Origin: Kitasatospora sp. GP82
Lineage (GTDB): Bacteria > Actinomycetota > Actinomycetes > Streptomycetales > Streptomycetaceae
NCBI RefSeq assembly: GCF_029892105.1
Contig: NZ_JARZAJ010000016.1
Span: 62,001-126,000 of the forward strand
Direction of reading: 5' to 3'
Length of the DNA stretch: 64,000 nt
The notes beneath the pieces are model-generated. The model made no database searches. It was not told the DNA's origin and saw only the letters and a program-made list of their open reading frames with translations. The first letter of the stretch is position 1. Each line of letters starts with the position of its first letter. Positions 8,262 through 16,550 of this stretch are shown piece by piece. The translations under genes and the position numbers were made by a program.

Positions 8262-9029
8262 GTGGCTGCCGCCAACCAACTGCTCCCCGTCACGCCCGCA
8301 CTCGGGGTGGTCACGGCCGCCCTGCTGCTCGTGGCGGTCGCGGTGGCCGGATGGGGACTGCTCGGACACGGGCACGCCGTGCTGCGGGCGGGACTGCGGG
8401 CGGTGGTGCAGCTCGGCGTGGTCGCGCTGGTGATCGCCTGGGTGGTCGGCTCGCTCTGGACCTCCGCCCTCTTCGTCCTGGTGATGTTCTCCGTCGCCGT
8501 ACGGACGGCCGGACGGCGGATGACGGCCGGGCCCGGGTGGGCCTGGGCGGCGGCCCCCATCGGGATCGGGGTGCTGCCGGTCCTGGCACTGCTGCTCGGC
8601 AGCGGGCTGCTGCCGTGGAAGGGCCTGTCGATCATCCCGGTCGCCGGAATCCTGATCGGCGGTGCGCTCAGCGCCACCTCGCTGGCCGGGCGCCGGGCGC
8701 TGGACGAGCTGCGCCAGCGGCGCGGCGAGGTGGAGGCGGCGCTCGCGCTCGGCTTCGAGGACCGCGACGCCCGGCTGGAGATCTGCCGCACCGCGGCGGC
8801 GACCTCGCTCGTCCCCGCACTGGACCAGACCAGGACGGTGGGCCTGGTCACCCTGCCGGGTGCCTTCGTCGGCATGCTGCTGGGCGGAGCCACGCCCGTC
8901 CAGGCCGGGGCGGTGCAACTGTTCGTCCTGATCGCACTGCTCGCGGTGGAGGCGGTGGCGATCGTGGTGGTGCTTGAGCTGGTGGGCAGGGGACTGGTGG
9001 CCCACGGGGTAGGTGCGCAGGTCGGGTAG
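8262..9029 (+). CDS. ABC transporter permease, UPF0014/FetB family
   Basis: 255 aa with about six transmembrane helices. The cytoplasmic segment GALSATSLAGRRALDELRQR followed by GEVEAALALGFEDRDARLEI and AATSLVPALDQTRTVGLVTL is the signature of UPF0014 proteins, whose E. coli member FetB works with the ATPase FetA to export iron. No ATPase partner gene is adjacent, so it must be supplied elsewhere or be missing. The GTG start lies just after the stop of the mannosyltransferase gene, implying translational coupling. Metal export is inferred from the family; the next gene is a manganese exporter behind its own riboswitch, so the neighbourhood is metal-related. Confidence 0.8.
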   Translation: MAAANQLLPVTPALGVVTAALLLVAVAVAGWGLLGHGHAVLRAGLRAVVQLGVVALVIAWVVGSLWTSALFVLVMFSVAVRTAGRRMTAGPGWAWAAAPIGIGVLPVLALLLGSGLLPWKGLSIIPVAGILIGGALSATSLAGRRALDELRQRRGEVEAALALGFEDRDARLEICRTAAATSLVPALDQTRTVGLVTLPGAFVGMLLGGATPVQAGAVQLFVLIALLAVEAVAIVVVLELVGRGLVAHGVGAQVG

Positions 9030-9034
9030 GGTGG

Positions 9035-9150
9035 TGGGCGTTGAAGGGGAGTAGCCCTCCACCGGACCGTCGACATACTGGCCTCGCCTCGTGCGGGCCC
9101 GGCGCCCGGGACACCCGCCCGCCACGGGGTGTCGGCGAGACCTTCGGCCG
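9035..9150 (+). promoter_or_regulatory. yybP-ykoY (manganese) riboswitch
   Basis: The conserved elements GAAGGGGAGTAGCCC (9043-9057), CGACATACTGGCC (9070-9082) and GCGAGACCTTC (9134-9144) occur in the right order and spacing for this RNA, with GC-rich paired arms between them. A TAGGGT -10-like box at 9027-9032 would start the transcript just ahead. It precedes a UPF0016 gene, the classic target, so Mn2+ should switch the exporter on. Confidence 0.9.
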
Positions 9151-9245
9151 CAGTGCTGTGACCATGACCAGTGCTGTCGGGCCGAGGCGTCCCCTGATGG
9201 GTGGTGATCCGGCCGGGCAGACCGACCAAGGGAAAACCACCTCCG

Positions 9246-9830
9246 ATGAGCCTGACCATCGCCGCTCTCACCTTCGGCATCATCTTCCTCGCCGAACTGC
9301 CCGACAAGACCGCTCTGGCCAGCCTGGTCCTCGGCACCCGCTACCGGGCGGGCTACGTCTTCGCGGGGATCGCCGCTGCCTTCGCCCTCCAGGTGGGACT
9401 CGCGCTGGCGGCCGGCAGCCTGCTGGCGCTGCTGCCGCAGCGCTGGGTGGAGGGTGTCACGGGGCTGCTGTTCCTGCTCGGCGCGCTGATGCTGCTCTGG
9501 CACAGGGACGAGGAGGAGGACGGCCACGGTGCCAAGGAGCCGTCCTCGGGCAGCTTCTGGAAGGTCGCCGGGGCCAGCTTCGTGGTGGTCGCGGTCGCCG
9601 AGTTCGGTGATCTGACCCAGATCATGACCGCCAACCTCGCCGCCAAGTACGCCGACCCGGTCTCGGTCGGGATCGGCGCCTGGCTGGCGCTGTGCGCGGT
9701 CGGCGGGATCGCCATCGTGGGCGGCCAGAAGCTGCTGCAGTACGTGCCGATGAAGCTGATCGTCCGGGGGGCGGCCGGTGTGATGCTGCTGATGGCCGCC
9801 TTCAGTGTCTTCGAAGCCCTGGCCGGCTGA
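9246..9830 (+). CDS. TMEM165/GDT1 (UPF0016) family Mn2+ exporter
   Basis: 194 aa membrane protein with six helices in two homologous halves. Both halves carry the family motif E-x-G-D-(K/R)-T or its variant: AELPDKTALASLVLG (residues ~16-30) and AEFGDLTQIMTANLAAKY (~119-136); the acidic residues are taken to form the cation path. The first motif reads E-L-P-D-K-T, the second E-F-G-D-L-T. A His/Glu-rich cytoplasmic loop (HRDEEEDGHG) separates the halves. The ATG at 9246 is used; an in-frame GTG at 9201 lies upstream but has no conserved sequence after it. Regulation is by the Mn riboswitch directly upstream, supporting manganese as substrate. Confidence 0.9.
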   Translation: MSLTIAALTFGIIFLAELPDKTALASLVLGTRYRAGYVFAGIAAAFALQVGLALAAGSLLALLPQRWVEGVTGLLFLLGALMLLWHRDEEEDGHGAKEPSSGSFWKVAGASFVVVAVAEFGDLTQIMTANLAAKYADPVSVGIGAWLALCAVGGIAIVGGQKLLQYVPMKLIVRGAAGVMLLMAAFSVFEALAG

Positions 9831-9859
9831 CCCTCTCGCGTGCGGGCGGAAGGATCGGC

Positions 9860-10834
9860 TCAGCAGCCGTCGCCGCTCTCCAGGGCCGTCCGGGTATTGG
9901 GGCCGTACACGCCGTCGGGGTCGCCCTGGACGCCCGCGTACTGCTGGTACGAGCTGACGGCCTGCTCGGTCTGACCGTCGTACTTGCCGTTGACCCGCAC
10001 GTACGGATCACCGCAGGCCCGGAGCATCTGCTGCATTGTTCGCACGTCCGGCCCGCTCATGCCCCGGCGCAGGGTGGGCGGCCCGCTCTGCGTGGGGGAG
10101 GGGGCGGCGGTGGTCGGCGCGGCGCTCGGGGACGGCTTCGCCGACGTCACCGCGGCCGCCGGGGCGCGGCTGGCGGTGCGGCTCGGCCGGGGGCTCGCCT
10201 TGGTGGGGCTCGGCGAGGGGCTCGCCGGGGCCGAGGTGGTCGGCGCGGCACTGGGGGGTTCGCTGGTGGCGGGCGGCTGGAGGCTGACGACCGGGAGGGG
10301 GACGGCCTCGTTGCCCTTTCCGCTGTCGGAGGAGGGCATCAGGGAGTAGGCGATGCCCGCGCCGATCACGACGATTGCGACCCCGGCGGCTGCCATCGCG
10401 GCCTTGCGCCGGACGGGTGACTCGTGCTCCTGCGCCCGGCGCTCGGCCCGCCCGCCGGGGCCGCCGCCCGCCAGCGGGCCGGCGTACTGACCACCGCGCC
10501 GGTCCGCCTGCTGGAATGCGAAGATCCCGAGCTCGGCGGGCTGCGGTTGCGCCGGCACCGACCGGTACGGCTGCGGCGGGACGGGCGGCAGGACGGCGGT
10601 GGCGTACGGGTCCTGCGGCGGCACGGGCGGCAGCAGGGCCGTGGGGAAGGCGTCCGGGTGCGGTTCCTCGTACTCGGCGGCGGCCGGGACGTACGGGCGG
10701 ACCAGCGGCGGTCCTTCGATGTGCGGAAGGACGGCGGTCTCGACCACGTCGGGGTGATCGTACGGAGCCGGGGCGCAGGCGCAGCCGCCGGGAGTCCGGA
10801 CGGTGCCGCACCTGGCGCAGCGCTCTCCCGGCAT
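9860..10834 (-). CDS. Membrane-anchored peptidoglycan-binding-domain protein
   Basis: 324 aa. The N-terminus has a small zinc-ribbon-like Cys cluster (CARCGTVRTPGGCAC), then a Pro-rich cytoplasmic stretch with repeated LPPVPPQ. A single transmembrane helix (AAMAAAGVAIVVIGAGIAYS, about 145-165) leads to a long Ser/Thr/Pro/Ala linker and a C-terminal PG_binding_1 domain (LRRGMSGPDVRTMQQMLRAC to DGVYGPNTRTALESG). The topology suggests a cytoplasmic zinc-ribbon connected through the membrane to a cell-wall anchor. GAGGAGG lies 8 nt before the ATG. It is convergent with the UPF0016 gene. The molecular role is unknown. Confidence 0.75.
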   Translation of the reverse strand: MPGERCARCGTVRTPGGCACAPAPYDHPDVVETAVLPHIEGPPLVRPYVPAAAEYEEPHPDAFPTALLPPVPPQDPYATAVLPPVPPQPYRSVPAQPQPAELGIFAFQQADRRGGQYAGPLAGGGPGGRAERRAQEHESPVRRKAAMAAAGVAIVVIGAGIAYSLMPSSDSGKGNEAVPLPVVSLQPPATSEPPSAAPTTSAPASPSPSPTKASPRPSRTASRAPAAAVTSAKPSPSAAPTTAAPSPTQSGPPTLRRGMSGPDVRTMQQMLRACGDPYVRVNGKYDGQTEQAVSSYQQYAGVQGDPDGVYGPNTRTALESGDGC

Positions 10835-11108
10835 GGGTCGGTCCTCCTCGGTTCTGACTCGGTTCTGACACGGCTCTGATGGCGAACGCGCCTGATTATG
10901 CAGGAGGTACCGGGGAGTTGACAGGGTCGAGCGCCCATTCCCGTGGCGTTTGTCCGAGTTGGTGGTGTTCTGCCCCGCATGAACGATTCACGGCCATCCC
11001 GTGTCGGCGGCGTACGGACGGTGCAATCGAATGTGGCTAAAGCAGACAATCCTGACATCATGGTGAGGCTGGATGATCATCAGTCCGGACCTTCACCGAG
11101 GAGCTGGC

Positions 11109-13178
11109 ATGGCGGACCCGGCGGCCGCGTCCGATGGCACCGAGGCGGGCACCCCCACACCCCCTCAGGTGACGGTCCCCAACCTCTGGGTGCCCATCGG
11201 CGCACTGCTGCTGGCGATGCTGCTGGCGGCACTCGACCAGACCATCGTCTCCACCGCGCTGCCCACCATCGTCAGCGATCTCGGCGGCCTTGAGCACCTC
11301 TCCTGGGTGGTCACCGCCTATCTGCTCGCCTCCACCGCCGCCACTCCGCTCTGGGGCAAGCTCGGCGACATGTACGGCCGGAAACGGCTGTTCCAGGCCT
11401 CGATCGTGATCTTCCTGGTCGGCTCCGCGCTCTGCGGACTCGCCCAGAACATGGGCGAGTTGATCGCCTTCCGGGCGTTGCAGGGCCTAGGCGGCGGCGG
11501 GCTGATCGTGCTCTCCCAGGCGATCGTCGGCGACCTGGTATCACCCCGCGACCGGGGCAAGTACCAGGGTCTGTTCGGCGCGGTCTTCGGTGTCACCAGC
11601 GTGCTCGGGCCGCTGCTCGGCGGTGTCTTCGTCGACAACCTCAGCTGGCGCTGGGTCTTCTACATCAACCTGCCGGTCGGGGTGGTCGCGCTGGCGGTGA
11701 TCGCCGCGGTACTGCCACGCAGCGGGGTGAAGCACCGGCACACCATCGACTACCTGGGCACCGTCCTGATCGCCTCGGTGGCCACCTGCCTGGTCCTGAT
11801 GACCTCGCTCGGCGGCACCACCTGGCCGTGGGCCTCCTGGCAGGTCATCGGCCTGGCCGTGCTCGGCGCGGTCCTGCTGGTCGCCTTCGTCGCGGTGGAG
11901 CGCAGGGCCGCCGAGCCGGTCATCCCGATGCGGCTGTTCCGCTCGCGGACCTTCAGTCTGGTCGCGGTGATCTCCTTCGTGGTCGGCTTCGCGATGTTCG
12001 GCGCACTCACCTACCTGCCGACCTTCCTCCAGGTCGTCATGCAGGTCTCGCCGACCCTGTCCGGCATCCACATGCTGCCGATGGTGCTCGGGATGCTGCT
12101 CACCTCGATCGGCTCCGGCCAGATCGTCGCCCGCACCGGCCACTACCGGATCTTCCCGATCGCCGGGACCGCCGTCACCACCGTCGGCCTGCTGCTGCTC
12201 TCCCGTCTCACCGAGCGCAGCAGCACCACCGAGACGAGCCTCTACTTCCTGGTCTTCGGTCTCGGGCTCGGCCTGGTCATGCAGGTGCTGGTGCTGATCG
12301 TGCAGAACTCGGTCGGCTACGAGGACCTCGGTGTGGCCACCGGTGCCGCGACCTTCTTCCGCTCGATCGGCGCCTCGTTCGGCGTCTCCATCTTCGGCAG
12401 CATCTTCGCCAGTGGCCTCACCCGGCGGATGCGGGACGCCCTGACCGGGCTCACGCTGCCGCCCGGTTTCAAGCCCGAGTCCGTCACTTCCGACCCGCGC
12501 ATCATCACCACCCTGCCGGCCGCCGCCAGGGCCGCGATCCACCACGCGTACGCGGAGTCGATCACCGGGGTCTTCCTGTACGCCGTACCGGTGGCCGTCG
12601 TCGCCTTCGTCCTCTCGCTCTTCATCCGCGAGCAGAAGCTCCGCGGCACGGTGACCGCGCCCGACCTCGGCGAGTCCATCGGGCTCAACCCCGTCGAACG
12701 TTCCTCGCTGGACGAGATCGCCCGGGCCCTGTCCGTACTCGGCTCGCGCGACGCCAGGCGGGACCTCTTCCGCCGGATCACCGAGGAGGCCGGACTCGAC
12801 CTCATGCCCGCCTCCAGCTGGCTGATCCTCGCCATGCACCGTCAGGGCCACGTGGAGCCGGCCGAACTGGCCGAGCGCCGGATCGTCCCGATCGACGTGG
12901 TGGAGGCGGCCGCCCGCGAGGTCGAGGGCCGGGGCCTGGCCGCACGCAACGGGCTGCCGATGCACCTCACCGAGCGCGGTGAGCAGGTCGCGCAGACGCT
13001 GGTCGCCGCCAGGCGCTCCCAACTGTCCGCGCTGCTGGGCGACTACGACGAGAAGCGGTTCGGAGACCTGGCCGACCTGCTCACCCGCCTCAGCGCCGAG
13101 CTGTGCCGCGACGACCGCGACCGTCCGGACCGTACCGGGCCCGAGCGCCTCCAGCGCGGTGAGGGCCGCTCGTTCTGA
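11109..13178 (+). CDS. DHA2-family MFS exporter with C-terminal winged-helix domain
   Basis: 689 aa. Residues ~25-530 form a 14-helix drug:H+ antiporter: LDQTIVSTALPTIVSDLGG (motif D1), GKLGDMYGRKRLF (motif A), and GPLLGGVFVDNLSWRWVFYI (motif C). After the last helix a ~150-residue cytoplasmic tail follows. It has SSWLILAMHRQGHVEPAELA and LAARNGLPMHLTERGEQVA, which resemble the helix-turn-helix and wing of MarR-type proteins. The pump might therefore sense a ligand or bind DNA or a partner at the membrane; that is inference. The ATG is chosen because GAGGAG precedes it by 6 nt; the frame extends to 11073 without conserved sequence. The 274 bp upstream hold no gene I can support. Confidence 0.85.
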   Translation: MADPAAASDGTEAGTPTPPQVTVPNLWVPIGALLLAMLLAALDQTIVSTALPTIVSDLGGLEHLSWVVTAYLLASTAATPLWGKLGDMYGRKRLFQASIVIFLVGSALCGLAQNMGELIAFRALQGLGGGGLIVLSQAIVGDLVSPRDRGKYQGLFGAVFGVTSVLGPLLGGVFVDNLSWRWVFYINLPVGVVALAVIAAVLPRSGVKHRHTIDYLGTVLIASVATCLVLMTSLGGTTWPWASWQVIGLAVLGAVLLVAFVAVERRAAEPVIPMRLFRSRTFSLVAVISFVVGFAMFGALTYLPTFLQVVMQVSPTLSGIHMLPMVLGMLLTSIGSGQIVARTGHYRIFPIAGTAVTTVGLLLLSRLTERSSTTETSLYFLVFGLGLGLVMQVLVLIVQNSVGYEDLGVATGAATFFRSIGASFGVSIFGSIFASGLTRRMRDALTGLTLPPGFKPESVTSDPRIITTLPAAARAAIHHAYAESITGVFLYAVPVAVVAFVLSLFIREQKLRGTVTAPDLGESIGLNPVERSSLDEIARALSVLGSRDARRDLFRRITEEAGLDLMPASSWLILAMHRQGHVEPAELAERRIVPIDVVEAAAREVEGRGLAARNGLPMHLTERGEQVAQTLVAARRSQLSALLGDYDEKRFGDLADLLTRLSAELCRDDRDRPDRTGPERLQRGEGRSF

Positions 13179-13199
13179 CGCCCTGGGCCCGGTACGGCC

Positions 13200-13586
13200 T
13201 CAGCTGGGGGCGGGTACCCAGGCGGCGTCGTCCCAGGCGCGGAGCCGGGCGGCCTCCGGGGTGCCGGAGAGCCGTGCGACCTCGGTGGTGCCCTTGAGCA
13301 GGTACCGCCGGACGGCTTCGTGCAACTCGGTGTCATTGGTGGGCAGTTGCAGCGGGACGGGTGAGCCGGGGCCGGTGAAGAACGACCCCTCGGTCGCGGC
13401 GTTGACCGACAGGACCGGCAGCCCCGGGTCGGGGAGGCGGTAGTCGTAGCCGCGCATCCAGCAGCCGTCCACGACCGGGCCGCGGTAGTCGCGGCCGCTG
13501 GCCAGCGCCCTGCTCTCCGGAGCCCCGGCGAACAGGCCGTCCCAGGGTTGCGGCCGAGTCTGCGTTTGCAATGGATGGTGGTCCAT
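13200..13586 (-). CDS. Hypothetical protein
   Basis: 128 aa, not recognised. The sequence is soluble, with no signal or membrane segment, and is rich in aromatic/Gly/Asp turns (ALASGRDYRGPVVDGCWMRG, RAWDDAAWVPAP). Codon usage (GC at third positions) fits a real gene, and the gap between its neighbours would otherwise be unexplained. The ATG has no clear ribosome-binding site; instead a palindrome (CAATGGA-N6-TCCATTG) covers the start codon, which may act on transcription or on ribosome access. It is convergent with the MFS gene before it. Confidence 0.55.
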   Translation of the reverse strand: MDHHPLQTQTRPQPWDGLFAGAPESRALASGRDYRGPVVDGCWMRGYDYRLPDPGLPVLSVNAATEGSFFTGPGSPVPLQLPTNDTELHEAVRRYLLKGTTEVARLSGTPEAARLRAWDDAAWVPAPS

Positions 13587-13588
13587 TG
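13569..13588. promoter_or_regulatory. Palindrome over the start codon of the hypothetical gene
   Basis: CAATGGA (13569-13575) and TCCATTG (13582-13588) are perfect inverted arms separated by 6 nt, and the second arm contains the start codon on the minus strand. Possible operator; function not shown. Confidence 0.35.
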
Positions 13589-13691
13589 AGCAGTTGAAAC
13601 TTCGTCAAGTGGTGGTGTGGCGGACCGCGCCGTCCGGAATGCCAGAATCACGTAGGCAGGCGCAGGTTTCGGAGAAGTCGAGAGGTGTCAC

Positions 13692-14030
13692 ATGGGTAGC
13701 GTCGTCAAGATCAATGTGCTGTCGGTGCCGGAGGAGATGCGGGAGACGCTGGAGAAGCGGTTCGCCTCGCGGGCCGGGGCGGTGGAGAACTCGGACGGGT
13801 TCGAGTGGTTCGAACTGCTGCGGCCGGTCGAGGGGACCGACCAGTACCTGGTCTACACCCGGTGGGCGAGCGAGGAGCACTTCAAGGCGTGGATGGAGGG
13901 CCCGATGCAGGCGGCTCACCGTCAGGGTCCGCCGAGCGCGGAGGGTGGGGAGGCGGCGCAGCGTCCGGCCGCGTCCGGGTCCACGCTGTGGTCCTTCGAG
14001 GTGGTGCAGTCGGCCGGCCCGAAGAAGTGA
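13692..14030 (+). CDS. ABM-domain protein (antibiotic biosynthesis monooxygenase fold)
   Basis: 112 aa. MGSVVKINVLSVPEEMRETL, FEWFELLRPVEGTDQYLVYT and EEHFKAWMEGPMQAAHR show the ferredoxin-like dimeric alpha-beta barrel of the ABM/HmoA family. Members are either haem-degrading monooxygenases or small cofactor-free oxygenases; the EHFKAW and AHR segments resemble the haem-oxygenase branch. The short Ala/Ser/Pro insert before STLWSFEVVQ is unusual but harmless for the fold. GAGAGG lies upstream of the ATG. There is no biosynthetic neighbour, so a housekeeping haem role is the likelier of the two. Confidence 0.75.
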   Translation: MGSVVKINVLSVPEEMRETLEKRFASRAGAVENSDGFEWFELLRPVEGTDQYLVYTRWASEEHFKAWMEGPMQAAHRQGPPSAEGGEAAQRPAASGSTLWSFEVVQSAGPKK

Positions 14031-14049
14031 CCCACTGAGGCAGTCGTGC

Positions 14050-14074
14050 ACCTCGGGGCCTCGCGCCCTGAGGT
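14050..14074. terminator. Weak hairpin between convergent ABM and ECF genes
   Basis: ACCTCGGGGC and GCCCTGAGGT can pair (one mismatch) around a 5-nt loop between two convergent reading frames. Confidence 0.4.
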
Positions 14075-14088
14075 CGCTGCCCGGCTGG

Positions 14089-14937
14089 TCAGGGGCGGAA
14101 GTCGGCCGGGGCCGCGAAGGCGGCCCGGCGTCCCGCGCGGCGCAGGGCGCGCAGAACGGGACCGCCGACGGTGAGGCAGAGGACGGCGGTGAGGGCGGCC
14201 CTGGGCAGGTCCCAGCCGAGTGACGTGGTGAGGCAGTACGTGACGAAGCGGGGGAGGTTGGCGCTGAGCGGGTCGCCGGGGACGAAGGAGACCGAGCTGC
14301 TCTGGCCGCCGATGTAGGGCCAGCCCTGGAGGTTCATGACATTGCCGTACGCGACGGCGGCGAGGCTGCCGTAGGTGGCGAGCAGGGCGAGTTCACGGCG
14401 GCCGCGCAGGGTGGCCGGGCCGGGCAGCAGTCCGGCGCCGAGGCAGACCCAGCCCATGCTGAGCATCTGGAACGGCAGCCAGGGCCCGACCCCGCCGGTG
14501 AGCAGCGCGGAGGCGAACATCGAGACCGAGCCGAGGACGAAGCCGAAGCCCGGCCCGAGCACCCGGCCCGCCAGCACCATCAGGAAGAACATCGGCTCCA
14601 GCCCGGCCGTCCCGGCGCCGAGGGGCCGCAGCGCGGCGCCTGCGGCGGCCAGTACGCCGAGCAGGGCCACCGACTTGACGTCCAGCCCCCGTTCGCCGCC
14701 GCCCGCCGAACTGCCCTCGGATATCTGCGCGATCACCACCGCCAGCAGGAGTGGCATCAGCAGCGCGAACAGCCATGGCGCGTCGGCGGAGTGGCCGACC
14801 AGCGCGGAGGAGCGGTCGGCGAGCAGCGGCCAGCCGAAGGCGGCCACGCCGATGGCCGAGATCAGGACGAGCAGGGCGATCGAGCGCCGCCCCAGCGGAA
14901 CGGGCCGGGCGAGGGGCGCCCTGGTGCGGTCGTTCAC
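14089..14937 (-). CDS. ECF transporter substrate-binding (S) component, probably for cobalamin
   Basis: 282 aa, about seven or eight transmembrane helices. The middle, SVALLGVLAAAGAALRPLGA followed by EPMFFLMVLAGRVLGPGFGF and GPWLPFQMLSMGWVCLGAGL, is typical of actinobacterial ECF S components: a conserved AAxG...R helix and an LGPxxGFxLG helix. The GTG start overlaps the stop of the ATPase gene (GTGA), so it is the last gene of an operon with EcfA and EcfT. The substrate is inferred from the cobalamin riboswitch at the head of the operon; sequence alone would also allow another vitamin or metal. Confidence 0.8.
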   Translation of the reverse strand: MNDRTRAPLARPVPLGRRSIALLVLISAIGVAAFGWPLLADRSSALVGHSADAPWLFALLMPLLLAVVIAQISEGSSAGGGERGLDVKSVALLGVLAAAGAALRPLGAGTAGLEPMFFLMVLAGRVLGPGFGFVLGSVSMFASALLTGGVGPWLPFQMLSMGWVCLGAGLLPGPATLRGRRELALLATYGSLAAVAYGNVMNLQGWPYIGGQSSSVSFVPGDPLSANLPRFVTYCLTTSLGWDLPRAALTAVLCLTVGGPVLRALRRAGRRAAFAAPADFRP

Positions 14938-16550
14938 GAGGCCGCCTCGGTGGCGAGGGCGTTGACGACCTGCGGGACGGTCAGCCAGGGGGAGGGCGCG
15001 AGGATCTTGGCGACCTGGGGAGCGAAGGCGGGGGAGGAGAGCACGACCTGGGGGGTCGGGCCGTCGGCGACGATCTCCCCCTCCGCCAGGATGACCGTGC
15101 GGTGGGCGAGTTCGGCGGCGAGTTCGACGTCGTGGGTGGCCAGCAGGATGGCGTGCGACTCGGCGGCCAGTGAGCGCAGGATCTCGATCAGGCGTTCCTT
15201 GGCGGCGTAGTCCAGACCCCGGGTCGGTTCGTCCAGCAGGATGACGCCGGGGCGGGAGCTGAGGACGACGGCGAGGGCGAGGCTGAGCCGCTGGCCCTCG
15301 GAGAGATCGCGGGGGTGCGTGGCGTCGTCGATACCGGGGAGGAGCCGGGAGACGAGCGCCCGGCAGGTGCCGGGTTCCGCGGCGGCGTCCCGGTCGGCTG
15401 CCGCGCACTCGGCGGCGACCGTCTCCGCGTACAGCAGGTCGCGCGGGTCCTGCGGGACCAGGCCGATCCGGCGGATCAGCTCCTTGGGCCTGGCCTGGTG
15501 CGGTATCAGCCCGCCGACGCGCACCGTGCCGGAGGTTGGGCGGTGCAGGCCGACCAGGGAGCTGAGCAGGGTGGACTTGCCGGCGCCGTTGCGTCCCATC
15601 AGGGCGGTGATCTCTCCTGCGTGCAGCGCGAGTCGGACGCCTCGCAGGGCGGGGACCGGTCCTCGGCGCACCGCCAGCCGGTCCACGTCGGCCACGGCCT
15701 CGCCGGTCGCGACGGCCGGGGGTGGGGGCGTACGGCCGTCAAGGCGGGCGCGCAGCGGGGCGGCCCTGCGGCGGGCGTCGCGTACCGACAGCGGCAGCGG
15801 GGACCAGCCGGCGGCGCGGCCGAGTGCGACCACGGGCGGGTGGACGGGGGAGCCGGCCATCACCTCGGCCGGTTCGCCGAGCACCGGCGGCTCGCCGCGT
15901 CCGGGCAGCAGCAGCACCTGGTCGGCGTACTGGACGACGCGCTCCAGGCGGTGCTCGGCCATCAGCACGGTGGTGCCGAGGTCGTGGACGAGCCGCTGGA
16001 GCACGGCCAGTACGTCCTCCGCCGCGCCGGGGTCGAGCGCCGAGGTGGGCTCGTCCAGGACCAGCACCCTGGGGTGGGTGGTCAGCACCGAGCCGATCGC
16101 GACACGCTGCTGCTGGCCACCGGAGAGGGAGCTCGGGGCGCGGCCCCGCAACTCGGCCAGGCCCAGCAGGTCCAACGTCTCCTCGACGCGGCGGCGCATC
16201 ACCTCCGGGGCGAGGCCCAAGGACTCCATGCCGTAGGCGAGTTCGTCCTCGACGCTGTCGGTGACGAAGTGTGCGAGCGGGTCCTGGCCCACCGTGCCGA
16301 CCAGATCGGTGAGTTCACGCGGGCGGTGCGTCCGGGTGTCGCGGCCGCCCACGGTGACCCGGCCGTGCAGCACGCCGCCGGTGAAGTGCGGGACGAGTCC
16401 GCTGACGGTGCCCAGCAGGGTGGACTTGCCGGAGCCCGACGGGCCCACCAGCAGACAGAGTTCGCCCTCGGGGATGGTCAGGTCGACGCCGCGCAGGGCC
16501 GGTTCGGCGGTGTCGTGGTACTGGACCGAGACCTGATCGAAGGTGATCAC
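14934..16550 (-). CDS. ECF transporter ATPase, fused EcfA1-EcfA2
   Basis: 538 aa with two complete ABC domains in one chain. Domain 1: Walker A GPSGSGKSTL, signature LSGGQQQRVAIGS, Walker B VLVLDEPTSALD, H-loop MAEHR. Domain 2: Walker A GRNGAGKSTL, signature LSEGQRLSLALA, Walker B VILLDEPTRGLD, H-loop ATHD. The Q-helix/Q-loop regions (VGQDPLAHF, VPQDPRDLL) are of the EcfA type that couples to EcfT. Fusing both ATPases is common in actinobacterial group I or solitary ECF modules. The GTG start overlaps the EcfT stop (GTGA); the frame extends further upstream only inside the ecfT gene. It powers vitamin uptake with the two neighbouring membrane subunits. Confidence 0.9.
   Translation of the reverse strand: MITFDQVSVQYHDTAEPALRGVDLTIPEGELCLLVGPSGSGKSTLLGTVSGLVPHFTGGVLHGRVTVGGRDTRTHRPRELTDLVGTVGQDPLAHFVTDSVEDELAYGMESLGLAPEVMRRRVEETLDLLGLAELRGRAPSSLSGGQQQRVAIGSVLTTHPRVLVLDEPTSALDPGAAEDVLAVLQRLVHDLGTTVLMAEHRLERVVQYADQVLLLPGRGEPPVLGEPAEVMAGSPVHPPVVALGRAAGWSPLPLSVRDARRRAAPLRARLDGRTPPPPAVATGEAVADVDRLAVRRGPVPALRGVRLALHAGEITALMGRNGAGKSTLLSSLVGLHRPTSGTVRVGGLIPHQARPKELIRRIGLVPQDPRDLLYAETVAAECAAADRDAAAEPGTCRALVSRLLPGIDDATHPRDLSEGQRLSLALAVVLSSRPGVILLDEPTRGLDYAAKERLIEILRSLAAESHAILLATHDVELAAELAHRTVILAEGEIVADGPTPQVVLSSPAFAPQVAKILAPSPWLTVPQVVNALATEAAS

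Noticed and set aside
9201..9245. Upstream GTG as start of the UPF0016 exporter
   Set aside because: The ATG at 9246 begins directly with the first conserved helix; the extra 15 residues are polar and fall in the riboswitch expression platform.
6549..9527. 992-codon minus-strand frame
   Set aside because: Opposite to three recognisable genes and a riboswitch; composition (Arg/Gln/Pro) is that of an antisense frame.
13594..14223. 209-codon frame overlapping the ABM gene
   Set aside because: Arg/Gly-rich out-of-frame translation; the ABM frame has the conserved fold.
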